Notes under the pieces: model-generated
Told to the model about the DNA's origin: nothing
Databases searched by the model: none
What the model saw: the letters and a program-made list of their open reading frames with translations, nothing else
Program-made: the position numbers and the translations under genes
Shown here: positions 33,167-42,326 of the stretch, piece after piece
Position numbering within the stretch: the first letter of the stretch is position 1
How the letters are laid out: each line of letters begins with the position of its first letter
Assembly (NCBI GenBank): GCA_001896885.1
Contig: MKRJ01000032.1
Location: forward strand, 1-64,000
DNA length: 64,000 bases
Source of the DNA: Rhizobiales bacterium 65-79
Lineage (GTDB): Bacteria > Pseudomonadota > Alphaproteobacteria > Rhizobiales > Rhizobiaceae
Direction of reading: 5' to 3'

Positions 33167-36100
33167 GCGAACCCCTTGAACATTTCCAGCGTGTACGGGT
33201 TCTCGACGCTCGCGGCGCGCAGTTCGAAGTCGACGTAATAGTTGTTGGCGCCGAGACGCAGGCTATAGGCATCGGGCAGCGGGGTCTTTGCGAAATGTCC
33301 GCCGCGCAGCATCCTCAGCCAAGCCCAGCTTCCGGTCTCGTTCACGACGACTTCCGGCGATCCGTCGATCGGCTGGAAGGAGAGGGAAACAACCCCGGTT
33401 CCGTCCTTGCCCGGCCAGGTCATGGGCTGGGGGCGCGTCGCGTTGTTGTAGTAATTCAGGAGTTGCCCGTCGATGTTGAGCGTCGCGCGCGACACGGTCG
33501 GGGAGAGATCCTTCGGCTCGAGCGTGAAATTCATGATCGGGCCCTGGCCGCCGGGAAACAGGCCGTCCCGGATGTGCCGCGCTTTCTCGAAGGCGGCAAG
33601 CGTCGAGGCGTCGCCGTTGAAATCGGCTCGCCACTTCCACGGCTCGGCCGTCGTGTCGATATAGGGCAGCAGATTGTTGTTGGTGAAGCCGTCGATCAGG
33701 CCGCCGGGACCAAAGAGGCGCGTGAAGTCCTGCACGTTGACGTCGATCGTGCTCCCGGGATCGAAAGGATAGCGATTGGTCAGCGCGGCCTGGCAGAATG
33801 GCAGCACATCGGACCGCCAGATGGCGTTGAGCTCCGACGTCACGGCTTTTTCGGTGAGCCCGCTTGTGTCGCCGGCGATGCCGGCCATCCAGTCGTCGAT
33901 CGGATCGGGAAGGATCTGGGCCTGCCGCGCCACCGCGCCGGTGAGTTCGGCGAGGCCACCCTGCTTCTTGATGGCTTCCTGGGGATTGGGGCTGGCATTC
34001 ACCGTCTCGAGCACGTTCGAAAGCGCGGTGAGCGCAACCACGGCGGCGTCGAGCGCGGGCGGTTGGCCGTCCACCTCGGCGACCGCTCCCTTCAGCGGCT
34101 TGAAATGCGCGGCGACGACAGAGCCGGTTTCGTCGATTTCGTCGGCACCGCCGGCGCGCGGCAAAAGCTTTATGCCTGTCTTTGCGATCTTGCCCAGCTT
34201 GCCGAGCTTGCTGAAAATGGTCGAGGTCGCCTTGGCCTGGGTCTTGCTGTCCACCGGCGCCTCGTCGGAACGGGTCAATTCCGTTTCCCGGACAACGGCG
34301 GTGACCAGCCTCTTGACGGCCGAGTCCGCGCTCGAGAGATCCTTGAGGTTCTGGCTTGCCACCCTGAGGTCCGTCAGTGGCGCAAGCTTCACGTCGTGGA
34401 GGAAGCCATCCCACTTGGCGATGTAGTCGTCGTAGTAGAGTTTGAGAATGTCGCGCGAAAGGGCGGCGACCGATGTCTCCGAATTCTCCGAGCAGCCGCC
34501 GGCATAGACGGCGCGGTCGAGCGCCGCCTGGGCGGCGACATCCTGCAGGCGATCCAGGATCGGGCCGTGGAAGCCGTCATAGGTGAAGGCTCCGGGGAGG
34601 CCGATGCGCAATGTCTTGCCGGATCGTCTCGTCAGCACCTTCGCGCCGTTCGGTCCTGCGAAGTTCGCCGGTATCCACTCCTTGAGCGAAGCGACGGCCG
34701 GATCGGCCAGCAGAGCCTTGTAGCCGCGTACCGGCAGGGGCACGGCACAGACGGTCTTGAGGGCTTCCGCGACCAGGTTGGCGTCGGGAGTGACGTATTT
34801 GTCGTGCACGACCATGGCCTGGATCGCCGCGGTTTCGTGCCTTTCCGCGTCCGCCGTGGGAAACGGCGGGAAGGGGGCGTAGCCGGGCAGTGCGTTGACC
34901 CACCAGGCTTTCGCGAAGTCAGGGTCCATCTGCGACAGGCCGGTCATCATGCGATAGGTCTTGAGTGCGCCGAACATGAATTCGGGGTCGCGTACGTGCC
35001 GCCACATCGTCGCTTCGAGCAGGGCGATCATGCGCGGCTCGAGGAGGTTGCGCAGCGTGCGGTCGTAAAGCGCACGCTGCGCCAGCGCGATTTCAGCCGC
35101 CGCCGATGGGCCGAGCATATCGCGCACACCGCCAGGCGGCTCGATCCTTGCGCTTTCCACGGCACCGGCAGCGGCCAGCGGAACCTCGATGTCCGGCTGC
35201 TTGACCGAGGACGGGCTGGCGGCGATCGCCGCCAATGGAGTCTGCAGGCCCTGGAATTGCTCCGCCTGGGCTGCGATCACCTGGCGATTGTCGAAGTAGG
35301 AGAACAGGAACGCCCCGCTGAGCACGATGGCGACAGCGGCGCACAACGCGGCTGCCCCTCGCCATATCCATGCCCGGCGGCGCAGCGCGGCGGGATCGAA
35401 TGTGCCGAGTCCCGCTTCGCGGAAGATCACCTCGGTAAGAAGGTTGTTGAGGAAGAAGCTGCGGCGTTCGATGCGGGGGCCGGCGGTGGAGCGCTGGGGC
35501 GGAATGCCGAAGGAGGACGACAACGCCGCTGTCAGCCTGTCGATGGGCGCGCCTTCCTGTGTGGCTGAAGTAAGATAGACCCCGCGCAGCCAGGGACTGT
35601 CCTCGTACCGGCTCTCGCCGAATATCGTATCGATCAACAGCTTGACGGGGCCGGAGAGGGTCTCGAGTTGTGCCGGAAAGCGAAAGATGTCGGCGCGGGC
35701 GGGTAGCCGCTCCTCGTCTTCGAGCCGGGGGACCATCCGCTTTTCGAGCTGTGCGGCGAGCGCCGAGATCTCGCGGCCGACCGCCTCCGCGTCGGCGGGC
35801 TTGTCGAGAGGAAAGGTCACGCCCCACACCTGCTCGCGCGCCTGCGTGGTCAAATTGGCGAAAAAAGGCTCGAAACCCCTTATCAGGTCGGCCTTGGTCA
35901 GCATGAGGTAGACGGGCAGGCGGATCTGAAGCCGTTCGTTCAATTCGGCCAGACGCTTGCGTATCTTCCTTCCGTGGGTGCGGATCGCCTCGTCGCCCTC
36001 GGAAAACGCGTCGATGGAGAGCGCGACGATAACACCGTTGAGCGCGCGCCTGCCACGGTGCTTCTTGAGCAGGTCGAGAAAGCCGAGCCATTCGGCGGCA

Positions 36101-36684
36101 TCGGCATCGGGCTGGCTTTCCTGCTGCACGTACCGGCCTGCCGTGTCGATGAGAACGGCGTCTTCGGTAAAGAACCAGTCGCAATTGCGGGTTCCGCCAA
36201 CCCCATGCAGATCATCGGTAAGGTCGATCGGAAAGTTGAGGCCGGATTGCCGGAGCGCCGTCGTCTTGCCGCTGGCAGGCGGCCCGACGATGACGTACCA
36301 GGGCATATCGCGCAGGAATTTGCGCTTGCCGAGCTTGCGCCGCCTCATCTCGGTCATGACCTCGGCGAATTTCTCTCCGACCGCGGCGACAGCTTCCTCG
36401 CCGGGGCCGGGCAACGCCTCCTGGGTCGGTTTGGCAACTTCGGCGACGAACATGCGGTTGGCGCGGATCGCTCGCCGCTGCGCCAGGACAAGCCAGATCA
36501 ACCACAGGATCACGACCGCGGCGATGAGGGCTACCCGAACTGTCTGCGATGCAAAGGGGGCGTAAGGGCCGACGGAGACGATCGGTCCGAATATCCAGAT
36601 GATCAGCGACAGGAGGACAATCCCGATCAGCGTCCACGACCATCGGGATGTCAGCACCGACCAGAGGAAGCGGAACAGGAACAT
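33148..36684 (-). CDS. tssM: T6SS membrane-complex protein TssM (IcmF), second copy
   Basis: This 1,178-residue protein has helices at about 18-37 and 50-68 and a third near 410-430. Walker A is GPPASGKTT (134-142), followed by GGTRNCDWFFTEDAVLIDTAGRY and the large periplasmic IcmF domains with a C-terminal Cys (FKGFACPPNI). Its overall layout equals that of tssM1 but the sequences differ widely. It is in the main apparatus operon with tssJ, tssK and tssL2, so it is the presumed core TssM. It lies two bases after tssL2 and overlaps tagF by 19 bases. Confidence 0.95.
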   Translation of the reverse strand: MFLFRFLWSVLTSRWSWTLIGIVLLSLIIWIFGPIVSVGPYAPFASQTVRVALIAAVVILWLIWLVLAQRRAIRANRMFVAEVAKPTQEALPGPGEEAVAAVGEKFAEVMTEMRRRKLGKRKFLRDMPWYVIVGPPASGKTTALRQSGLNFPIDLTDDLHGVGGTRNCDWFFTEDAVLIDTAGRYVQQESQPDADAAEWLGFLDLLKKHRGRRALNGVIVALSIDAFSEGDEAIRTHGRKIRKRLAELNERLQIRLPVYLMLTKADLIRGFEPFFANLTTQAREQVWGVTFPLDKPADAEAVGREISALAAQLEKRMVPRLEDEERLPARADIFRFPAQLETLSGPVKLLIDTIFGESRYEDSPWLRGVYLTSATQEGAPIDRLTAALSSSFGIPPQRSTAGPRIERRSFFLNNLLTEVIFREAGLGTFDPAALRRRAWIWRGAAALCAAVAIVLSGAFLFSYFDNRQVIAAQAEQFQGLQTPLAAIAASPSSVKQPDIEVPLAAAGAVESARIEPPGGVRDMLGPSAAAEIALAQRALYDRTLRNLLEPRMIALLEATMWRHVRDPEFMFGALKTYRMMTGLSQMDPDFAKAWWVNALPGYAPFPPFPTADAERHETAAIQAMVVHDKYVTPDANLVAEALKTVCAVPLPVRGYKALLADPAVASLKEWIPANFAGPNGAKVLTRRSGKTLRIGLPGAFTYDGFHGPILDRLQDVAAQAALDRAVYAGGCSENSETSVAALSRDILKLYYDDYIAKWDGFLHDVKLAPLTDLRVASQNLKDLSSADSAVKRLVTAVVRETELTRSDEAPVDSKTQAKATSTIFSKLGKLGKIAKTGIKLLPRAGGADEIDETGSVVAAHFKPLKGAVAEVDGQPPALDAAVVALTALSNVLETVNASPNPQEAIKKQGGLAELTGAVARQAQILPDPIDDWMAGIAGDTSGLTEKAVTSELNAIWRSDVLPFCQAALTNRYPFDPGSTIDVNVQDFTRLFGPGGLIDGFTNNNLLPYIDTTAEPWKWRADFNGDASTLAAFEKARHIRDGLFPGGQGPIMNFTLEPKDLSPTVSRATLNIDGQLLNYYNNATRPQPMTWPGKDGTGVVSLSFQPIDGSPEVVVNETGSWAWLRMLRGGHFAKTPLPDAYSLRLGANNYYVDFELRAASVENPYTLEMFKGFACPPNI

Positions 36685-36686
36685 TC

Positions 36687-38015
36687 CTAGAGCCTCTTCT
36701 CCACGAGCACCTCGACGCGCCGGTTCAGCGCACGTCCGTCGCGGGTGCTGTCGTCCGCGATGGGCTCGGTGGCCGCGCGGCCTTCCGAACGTATCCGTTC
36801 GCGCGGCACGCCGTACTGGACGAGCAGGTCCGCGATGGTCTGCGCGCGCGCCTCGGACAGACGCTGATTGTTGGAGAGGGGGTTGCTGCGTTGCAGCGGG
36901 ATGCCGTCAGTGTGTCCGACTACGGTGATGTTGCCGATGAGATCCTTGTTGTCCGTGATGACCTTGGCGATCGCTGCGATGAGCGGCTGGAAACTGTCCG
37001 TCAGCTCCGCTCTCGAAGACTGGAACACTTCCGGGTTGCTCGCCTGAATAAGGAGCGTCGCGAGGGAGACTGTCTCGTGGCCCTTCAGGGCGCCGCGCAA
37101 TTCGGCGGGCGCCGCGGCCTGGAATTCCGGAAGCAGCCTGAATTCGACCTTGACGGGCGGCGGCGCCGCGGCGGGCCTTTCAGGCGGCGGCCTGAGAACT
37201 TCGGACTGCGTCGCCGGCGGCATGCTGCGCACCAGCGCGGAAAGTTCCGTCACGCGGCTGCTGAGGAGTGTGGACAGGGTGACGTATACGATCGTTGTAA
37301 GGACAGCGGCGCCGGCCGCCATCACCCAGATCGGTACGGCGAAACGCGACGGTTCGTCGAGCGCTGTCACGCCCTTCCAGTTAGGGGATAGCGGCGCGCC
37401 TTCGGCATCGGGATCACGCAGGAAGCGGGCGGCGGCCACACGCACCGCATTGATCGAACGGTCGCCGGCCCGGCCCGGCACGCGGTACTTGCCGCGAAAG
37501 CCGAGCGCCATGCAGTAATATTGGAATTCGAGAAGCTCGCGGTCGCGGTTGGGATGGCGTTCCAATTCCTCCAGCCGGGTAAAGAACTGCGCGCCGGCGT
37601 CGACATCTCCGTGCAGCATCACCACCAACGGTTGGCGCGGCCAGGCACTGGCTCCGCCCCACGGCGTGTTGAGGGCGAGATCGTCGAGGAGCGCGGCCAC
37701 CAGCCAGGCCGCCTGATCCGCACGGGTAAGCGGCGATCCGGCGGCGACGGTCGCATCGCGCGACTGGATCAGCTGGTCGAAAAGACGCGCCCTGAGCGCC
37801 TCGGGATTGTCGGGCGGCAAGGCACTTTCCAGCTCCGGGGCGAATTCGAGGAGCGGCGCGAAGGCGTTCACGAGTTGGTTCGGATGAGCCCGGGCGCGGC
37901 TGATCGGCGATGCCGGCGCGACGGCGGCGCGCTGCGGCTGCATCGGCGAGGCGACCAGGCGAATGCGGGTTCGCTCCCGATCCTCCGACAAGCCGAACGG
38001 ATCATCCCGGCTCAT
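36687..38015 (-). CDS. tssL: T6SS TssL (IcmH/DotU) with C-terminal OmpA domain, second copy
   Basis: The 442-residue protein has the DotU domain (LVNAFAPLLEFAPELES; WLVAALLDDLALNTPWGG; QYYCMALGFRGKYRVPG), one membrane helix (VPIWVMAAGAAVLTTIVYVTL) and a periplasmic OmpA-like domain (NITVVGHTDGIPLQRSNPLS; LSEARAQTIADLLVQYGV; LNRRVEVLVEKRL). AGGTGA precedes ATG 38015. It binds TssK on the cytoplasmic side and TssM in the membrane. It is four bases after tssK and two before tssM2, so the three are tightly coupled. Confidence 0.95.
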   Translation of the reverse strand: MSRDDPFGLSEDRERTRIRLVASPMQPQRAAVAPASPISRARAHPNQLVNAFAPLLEFAPELESALPPDNPEALRARLFDQLIQSRDATVAAGSPLTRADQAAWLVAALLDDLALNTPWGGASAWPRQPLVVMLHGDVDAGAQFFTRLEELERHPNRDRELLEFQYYCMALGFRGKYRVPGRAGDRSINAVRVAAARFLRDPDAEGAPLSPNWKGVTALDEPSRFAVPIWVMAAGAAVLTTIVYVTLSTLLSSRVTELSALVRSMPPATQSEVLRPPPERPAAAPPPVKVEFRLLPEFQAAAPAELRGALKGHETVSLATLLIQASNPEVFQSSRAELTDSFQPLIAAIAKVITDNKDLIGNITVVGHTDGIPLQRSNPLSNNQRLSEARAQTIADLLVQYGVPRERIRSEGRAATEPIADDSTRDGRALNRRVEVLVEKRL

Positions 38016-38019
38016 GGCT

Positions 38020-39354
38020 TCACCTGTTCACCGAGAAGCAGTCGACCTGCGGCTCGCTGGGCAACACGCCGGAAACGCCGATGATGAATCCCGGGGCGTC
38101 GAGCAGCGAGGTCCAATGCTCGCTCTTCTGATCCAGCTCAAGGCACAGACGATCACCATCATAGGGGATCTCCCGTGGCTGAGAATGCAGGGGCTTTAAC
38201 GGAATGCCGGGGAGGCGGGACTTCCACAGGCCCTCGAATTCATCCGCTGCGCCGACGGTGACCTGGTTGACGAAGATCTTGCGCAGGGCATCCTCGGAAA
38301 GGTCCGAGCCTACCCGGACCACGATGCGGCTCTGGACAAGCAGTTTCGGATTGTCGATCCGTACCTTCCATACATTCGTCGAGTGCCGCATGACGGGAAG
38401 CGCCCGTGACTTCGGCTCGACATAGCGCAGGCTGAGGATGAGCGAGCGCAATGTGTCGGCCAGGTCGGCAAAGGCGGGTCCGGGCGCCATGTGGTCGTAT
38501 GCCGGAAGCTCGCGGAGCCGCCGGTTGCTCGATCCGAAGGTCGCCATGGAGCCCGCAAGGCTCGACAGTTCGAAAAACAGATCTGCCGGATGGTAGACTT
38601 CCTGGGCCAGCAGGTGCGCCACGCGGGGCCTTGCCTCATTGGCCAGATGCAGTATCAGCAGGTCTTCCACACTGCGCCCCGGCCCGCCGAGGACCATCTT
38701 GCCATGGGCATCGGCAATCTGGTCGAGCCCGGTGATGATCTCCTGCATCAACTGCGCGTACCAGGGCACGGCGGCTGTCGCCAAAGCCGGCGGCAGGAAC
38801 GTTTCCTCCGTAGCCACGCTTCCGTCGGCTCTGAGGCCGTGGACTTCGACGATCGGAAGGGCGGTGTAGCCGCCGACCGATTTGCCCGGCGGCAACAGCA
38901 GAGACTGCGGTCGGGCTATCTCGATCTCCTCGGGATCCGCTCCGTTGGCTACCGCGTCGCGAACGGTCACGATGCGCCCGCGATAGCGTGCGCCCGTGGG
39001 CTCCGCATGGGCCGGATCGAAGCCGATGCCGCCCTGGGGTTCCAGCGGCAGCGCGATCAGCACCGGTCCTCCGACCGTGTCGGCGGTGACCGCGAGAGGC
39101 TGTGGAGCGTCCATGGTTTCGGGGATGGCGAAAGGCGTCCCGTCCGGGAAGATGCCACGCGCCGTCTGTATCGCGACCTGCCCCGCCTCCAGCAGTGCGG
39201 GATCGAGTGTCAGGACGCGGAAGCCGAACGTGTGCAGATTGCCCGCCTGCAGCGCGCCCCGGACCGTTGCTTCGAGGAAGCGATCCTGCTGCTGAAAATG
39301 CTGGGTCCTCAGAAAGAGGCCTTCGGACCACAGCACCCGGTTGGCATCGCTCAT
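38020..39354 (-). CDS. tssK: T6SS baseplate protein TssK
   Basis: The 444-residue trimeric baseplate connector starts NRVLWSEGLFLRTQHFQQQDRF, the hallmark of the family. It has the typical shoulder domain (VAIQTARGIFPDGTPFAIPE), the neck helices (LHLANEARPRVAHLLAQEVYHPADLFFELSSLAG, split by loops) and the C-terminal head that docks on TssL and TssM. It follows tssJ by 33 bases in the usual J-K-L-M order. Confidence 0.96.
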   Translation of the reverse strand: MSDANRVLWSEGLFLRTQHFQQQDRFLEATVRGALQAGNLHTFGFRVLTLDPALLEAGQVAIQTARGIFPDGTPFAIPETMDAPQPLAVTADTVGGPVLIALPLEPQGGIGFDPAHAEPTGARYRGRIVTVRDAVANGADPEEIEIARPQSLLLPPGKSVGGYTALPIVEVHGLRADGSVATEETFLPPALATAAVPWYAQLMQEIITGLDQIADAHGKMVLGGPGRSVEDLLILHLANEARPRVAHLLAQEVYHPADLFFELSSLAGSMATFGSSNRRLRELPAYDHMAPGPAFADLADTLRSLILSLRYVEPKSRALPVMRHSTNVWKVRIDNPKLLVQSRIVVRVGSDLSEDALRKIFVNQVTVGAADEFEGLWKSRLPGIPLKPLHSQPREIPYDGDRLCLELDQKSEHWTSLLDAPGFIIGVSGVLPSEPQVDCFSVNR

Positions 39355-39387
39355 TACCCCAACGTCTCCAAAGGATGCCTCTCTTCG

Positions 39388-39840
39388 CTAGGCCGATATG
39401 CCGCCGGGGCCCAGCTTCACGTTGACCGTTATCTTGGAGCCCGGCGAGACGGACCTGGTCACGCGCCAAGTTCGACCGTTCGGCTGTCGAAGGAGCGCGA
39501 CCAGCCCGATCGCCGCCGCGTCGGCCTCGACCGTGATCGCCTTCGAGGCCGTCCGGCCCGGGGCAATGGCCACCTGGTCCTGGCCGACGAGATCGGCGCC
39601 GAGCGTGCCGGCGGCATTTCCTTCGAGGGCGAAATAGTCGGCCGAGTTGAACTTCCCGGTGGAGCGAAGACGGTAGATCATGACCGTAACGGGTCTGTCG
39701 CTGCCGTCGGGCCCGGGGTTCATTCCCTTCACGCCGGCGAAGTTGAGCACCACTGAAGACGGCTTGGGAGGACCGCTCTGGCAGGCGGTCAGTGCCCCGG
39801 TAGCACATAGAGCAAGCACAAAGTCGCGACGGTCCAGCAT
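39388..39840 (-). CDS. tssJ: T6SS outer-membrane lipoprotein TssJ
   Basis: The 150-residue protein has a lipoprotein signal (RRDFVLALCATGALTACQ; lipobox LTAC with Cys20) and a beta-sandwich domain with PVTVMIYRLRSTGKFNSADYFAL and a conserved C-terminal VSPGSKITVNVKLG. The RR at the signal start is unusual but the rest is a normal lipobox. GAGGAG precedes ATG 39840. TssJ caps the TssM periplasmic domain at the outer membrane. It is the only TssJ in the window although there are two TssM proteins. Confidence 0.92.
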   Translation of the reverse strand: MLDRRDFVLALCATGALTACQSGPPKPSSVVLNFAGVKGMNPGPDGSDRPVTVMIYRLRSTGKFNSADYFALEGNAAGTLGADLVGQDQVAIAPGRTASKAITVEADAAAIGLVALLRQPNGRTWRVTRSVSPGSKITVNVKLGPGGISA

Positions 39841-39843
39841 GCA

Positions 39844-41268
39844 CTACTCCTCTTCGTAAGCGTTGCGGAAATCGGCTCCGATCTCGCCGAGAAAGCGCTG
39901 TTCGGCGCTGGTGGCGATTTCGCGGTGGCGTTTCTTGTAGAGGTCCCACAGCTTCGCGCCGCGGCCGCCGGCGAGAACCTTGTCGAGGGCCGAGGTCGAT
40001 TTCAGTTCCTCCTCGAAGGCCACGGGATCGAAGCGATCGATCATGCGCCTCAGGGCGCCCTGGACGCCCCGCCACGCGCGCACATGATGTTCGGCGAGAT
40101 CGCGCACCGCATCGGCTATGGCCTCGTCTCCCTGCAGAAATCCGGCGCTCCGCCCCGAGGCGACGGTGCTCAGGGCGTCGTCGACCGTCGGCAGAAACTT
40201 CAAGGGGTTCACGGCCGAGGCGCCAACCACGGTCTGGGCAACGCGGGCATTGCCCTTCTCCTCCGCGCGCTTGCGCAGCAATTGCATCAGGCCTTCCATC
40301 ATCATGCGGTACTGGCGCCCGAACCTCTCCATCTCGGCCAGCTGGTCCCGATCCGGGAGGTCGGCCCGATCAAGTCCGAGACCGCGAAGAAACGCATCGC
40401 GCAACGCCGCGTCCGAGTAGAGCCCGGCCGCGTGCGGCAGCCTCGCGGAGGAAGGTTGAGGCGAGTCAGGCCGAAGAGGCGTGGGATGCGGGCCGGCGGC
40501 CATCTTCCCAAGGTCGGGCAGCCGCTCCCGGTCGCCGGACCCGCGTTGCGCGAGCGGGCTCGACCCGTCATCGAAAGTCCCGTTGCCGGTCCATTCCGTG
40601 GTCGTACGCTCCGGCGCCGGCGAGGATCGCGGCTCGTGCGGCTCATCGAATGAGAAAGGATCATCCCTTCTTTGCCGCTCATATGCCTGTGGCGACCGGT
40701 TTTCCGCCTGGGGCGTGGAAACCGGGTCTAGGCTGAACGGGTCGTCGAAGGCCGGCGAACGGAGATTTTCCTCGACGTTGCGGAACGCGCCTGGAGCGGG
40801 GCGCTCGAACGGATCGGGGAGGTCTGCCGGTCGCGGCCGCGCCGGTTCTTCCTCGGCGCGCACGGAGAAGAAATCGTCACCGTCGAAAGCGGCTCGCGAG
40901 GCGGGAACCGGCGACAAGCCTTTCCCGGCGCTCCGCTCGTTTCCCGTCGCCGCATCCTTCAGGTCGACACCGAGGACATATTCGCCGAGGCGCAGCCGCA
41001 TCCCGTCGCTCAGACGGATGGAGTTTCCGCGTCCCAGCGGACTGCCGGAATCGTTGATGAACACGCCGCTGGTCGATGTGTCGGTGATGACGTAGCCGTC
41101 ATGCCCGGCGCTGATGCGGCAATGCGTCCTCGACACGTACTGATCCGGATCGTCGATCTGCCAATCGGCTTCGGGACTGCGCCCGATGACCAGTTCGCCC
41201 TGGTCGAGGCGCGCCTGGCGCACCGCCTGCGCGTGCGGGCCCTGCTCTATGGTGAGCACCAGGCTCAT
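39844..41268 (-). CDS. tagH: T6SS FHA-domain protein TagH (Fha), second copy
   Basis: The 474-residue protein has an N-terminal FHA domain (LVIGRSPEADWQI; VSRTHCRISAGHDG; DTSTSGVFINDSG), a long acidic, Pro- and Ser-rich linker of about 200 residues with repeated DDPFS motifs (FDDPFSLDP, RRDDPFSFDEP), and the T6SS FHA C-terminal domain (VVGASAVNPLKFLPTVDDALSTV; YKKRHREIATSAEQRFLGEIG). ATG 41268 overlaps the tssG stop and has GAGGGGC upstream. It is the second FHA protein of the locus and the one linked to the baseplate genes. Confidence 0.93.
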   Translation of the reverse strand: MSLVLTIEQGPHAQAVRQARLDQGELVIGRSPEADWQIDDPDQYVSRTHCRISAGHDGYVITDTSTSGVFINDSGSPLGRGNSIRLSDGMRLRLGEYVLGVDLKDAATGNERSAGKGLSPVPASRAAFDGDDFFSVRAEEEPARPRPADLPDPFERPAPGAFRNVEENLRSPAFDDPFSLDPVSTPQAENRSPQAYERQRRDDPFSFDEPHEPRSSPAPERTTTEWTGNGTFDDGSSPLAQRGSGDRERLPDLGKMAAGPHPTPLRPDSPQPSSARLPHAAGLYSDAALRDAFLRGLGLDRADLPDRDQLAEMERFGRQYRMMMEGLMQLLRKRAEEKGNARVAQTVVGASAVNPLKFLPTVDDALSTVASGRSAGFLQGDEAIADAVRDLAEHHVRAWRGVQGALRRMIDRFDPVAFEEELKSTSALDKVLAGGRGAKLWDLYKKRHREIATSAEQRFLGEIGADFRNAYEEE

Positions 41269-42326
41269 GCCGCGCCCCTCGGTTGGTCGAGGCGCCAGCC
41301 GACGATCGTTCTCAGCCGAAAATCCTCGGCGTCCGCGCCTCGTTTCGTCGGGGCGAGCCAAGCGGTCCGGCCAAGCTGTGCTTTTCCGATGCGGGCCCGC
41401 GGGATCTCCGGACGTGCGAGCACCACGCGCAGGTCCACGTCCAGGCCTTCGCCGATCAGATCCCGCACGGCGTGCGTGAAGAGGCGCAGGCGGCGGCTGC
41501 CCGGGAGGAAGGTGAGATAGGTCCTGAGATCGAGCGGCCCCACGCGGATCTCGATGCGGCTCTGGCGGCTGAAGGTCCGCGGGCCGATGGAAGCCTCCCG
41601 GTGCAACCGCGCATGCGCCATGCACAATCGTGTTTGAAGGGGACGCGGAACACTTATCCAGGCCGCTATGAACTCCTTCAGGCGTACGGGCACGCCGAAG
41701 GCTTCGGACAGGAATTGTGTCAGTTTCTCGGGTCCGTCGCGCTGGATGGCGAGCGAAGCGGCCTGGCGCACCTTCACGCGGTCGAGTTCTACGCTTCGGC
41801 CGTCGCGGGTGCCGGGCAGGCCGATGCCGGCCATCGATCTCAACATGGCAAGCAGCCGATCGCCCTCGGCCCGCTCGACCTGGACCGCGGGTGTGGCGTC
41901 TGCCCAGGCTCGATAAAAAAGGGCGGTCAGCCGATGCTGCAGGACGTTGACGAAATCGACGAAGGTGGTGTCGCTCGTCTCCTTTGCTTCCTGCCCGGCG
42001 AACCAGCGCTGCGAAAGCCTGTCCATGACCCATCGCGTCACATGCAGCGGCATCGGACCCTCCGGCCCGAGAAGCCCGAAATTGGCGATCGCCACGCGAG
42101 CCGGCTTGCCTGCGGCCTCGGGGGAGAATTGGACGACGTCGCGAGGAGAAAAGCTCATGCGCACGTGCTGATCGAGGCGGGCTGGTTCGCGCGTGGCGCG
42201 TCCGGAATGCCCGAAAAGGCGGCCGTCCCGCTCGAGACGCCGCAGCAGTTCGAAGAAATCGAACGCTTCCGAAAGCGTCGTGGCTTCGCTCAGATCAGGT
42301 AGCGATTGCCTGGCGTCATCGGCCAT
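41265..42326 (-). CDS. tssG: T6SS baseplate protein TssG
   Basis: The 353-residue wedge protein has the family blocks AFDFFELLRRLER, VAIANFGLLGPEGPMPLHVTRWV, FVDFVNVLQHRLTALFYRAWADA, GVPVRLKEFIAAWISVP and the C-terminal LRTIVGWRLD. ATG 42326 behind AGGAGGA is chosen; longer in-frame upstream sequence belongs to tssF. It overlaps tssF by 37 bases and tagH2 by four. TssG and two TssF molecules form the baseplate wedge. Confidence 0.95.
   Translation of the reverse strand: MADDARQSLPDLSEATTLSEAFDFFELLRRLERDGRLFGHSGRATREPARLDQHVRMSFSPRDVVQFSPEAAGKPARVAIANFGLLGPEGPMPLHVTRWVMDRLSQRWFAGQEAKETSDTTFVDFVNVLQHRLTALFYRAWADATPAVQVERAEGDRLLAMLRSMAGIGLPGTRDGRSVELDRVKVRQAASLAIQRDGPEKLTQFLSEAFGVPVRLKEFIAAWISVPRPLQTRLCMAHARLHREASIGPRTFSRQSRIEIRVGPLDLRTYLTFLPGSRRLRLFTHAVRDLIGEGLDVDLRVVLARPEIPRARIGKAQLGRTAWLAPTKRGADAEDFRLRTIVGWRLDQPRGAA

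Noticed and set aside
32449-35568. A 1,039-codon plus-strand frame opposite tssM2
   Set aside because: It is antisense to a clear TssM with conserved motifs. The product is low-complexity Arg/Gly/Ala-rich and has no recognisable domain. Long antisense frames are common where third codon positions are nearly all G or C.
33148-36684. tssM2 and tssL2 as recent duplicates of tssM1 and tssL1
   Set aside because: Apart from Walker and DTAGRY motifs the sequences are widely different and the DNA shows no extended identity.
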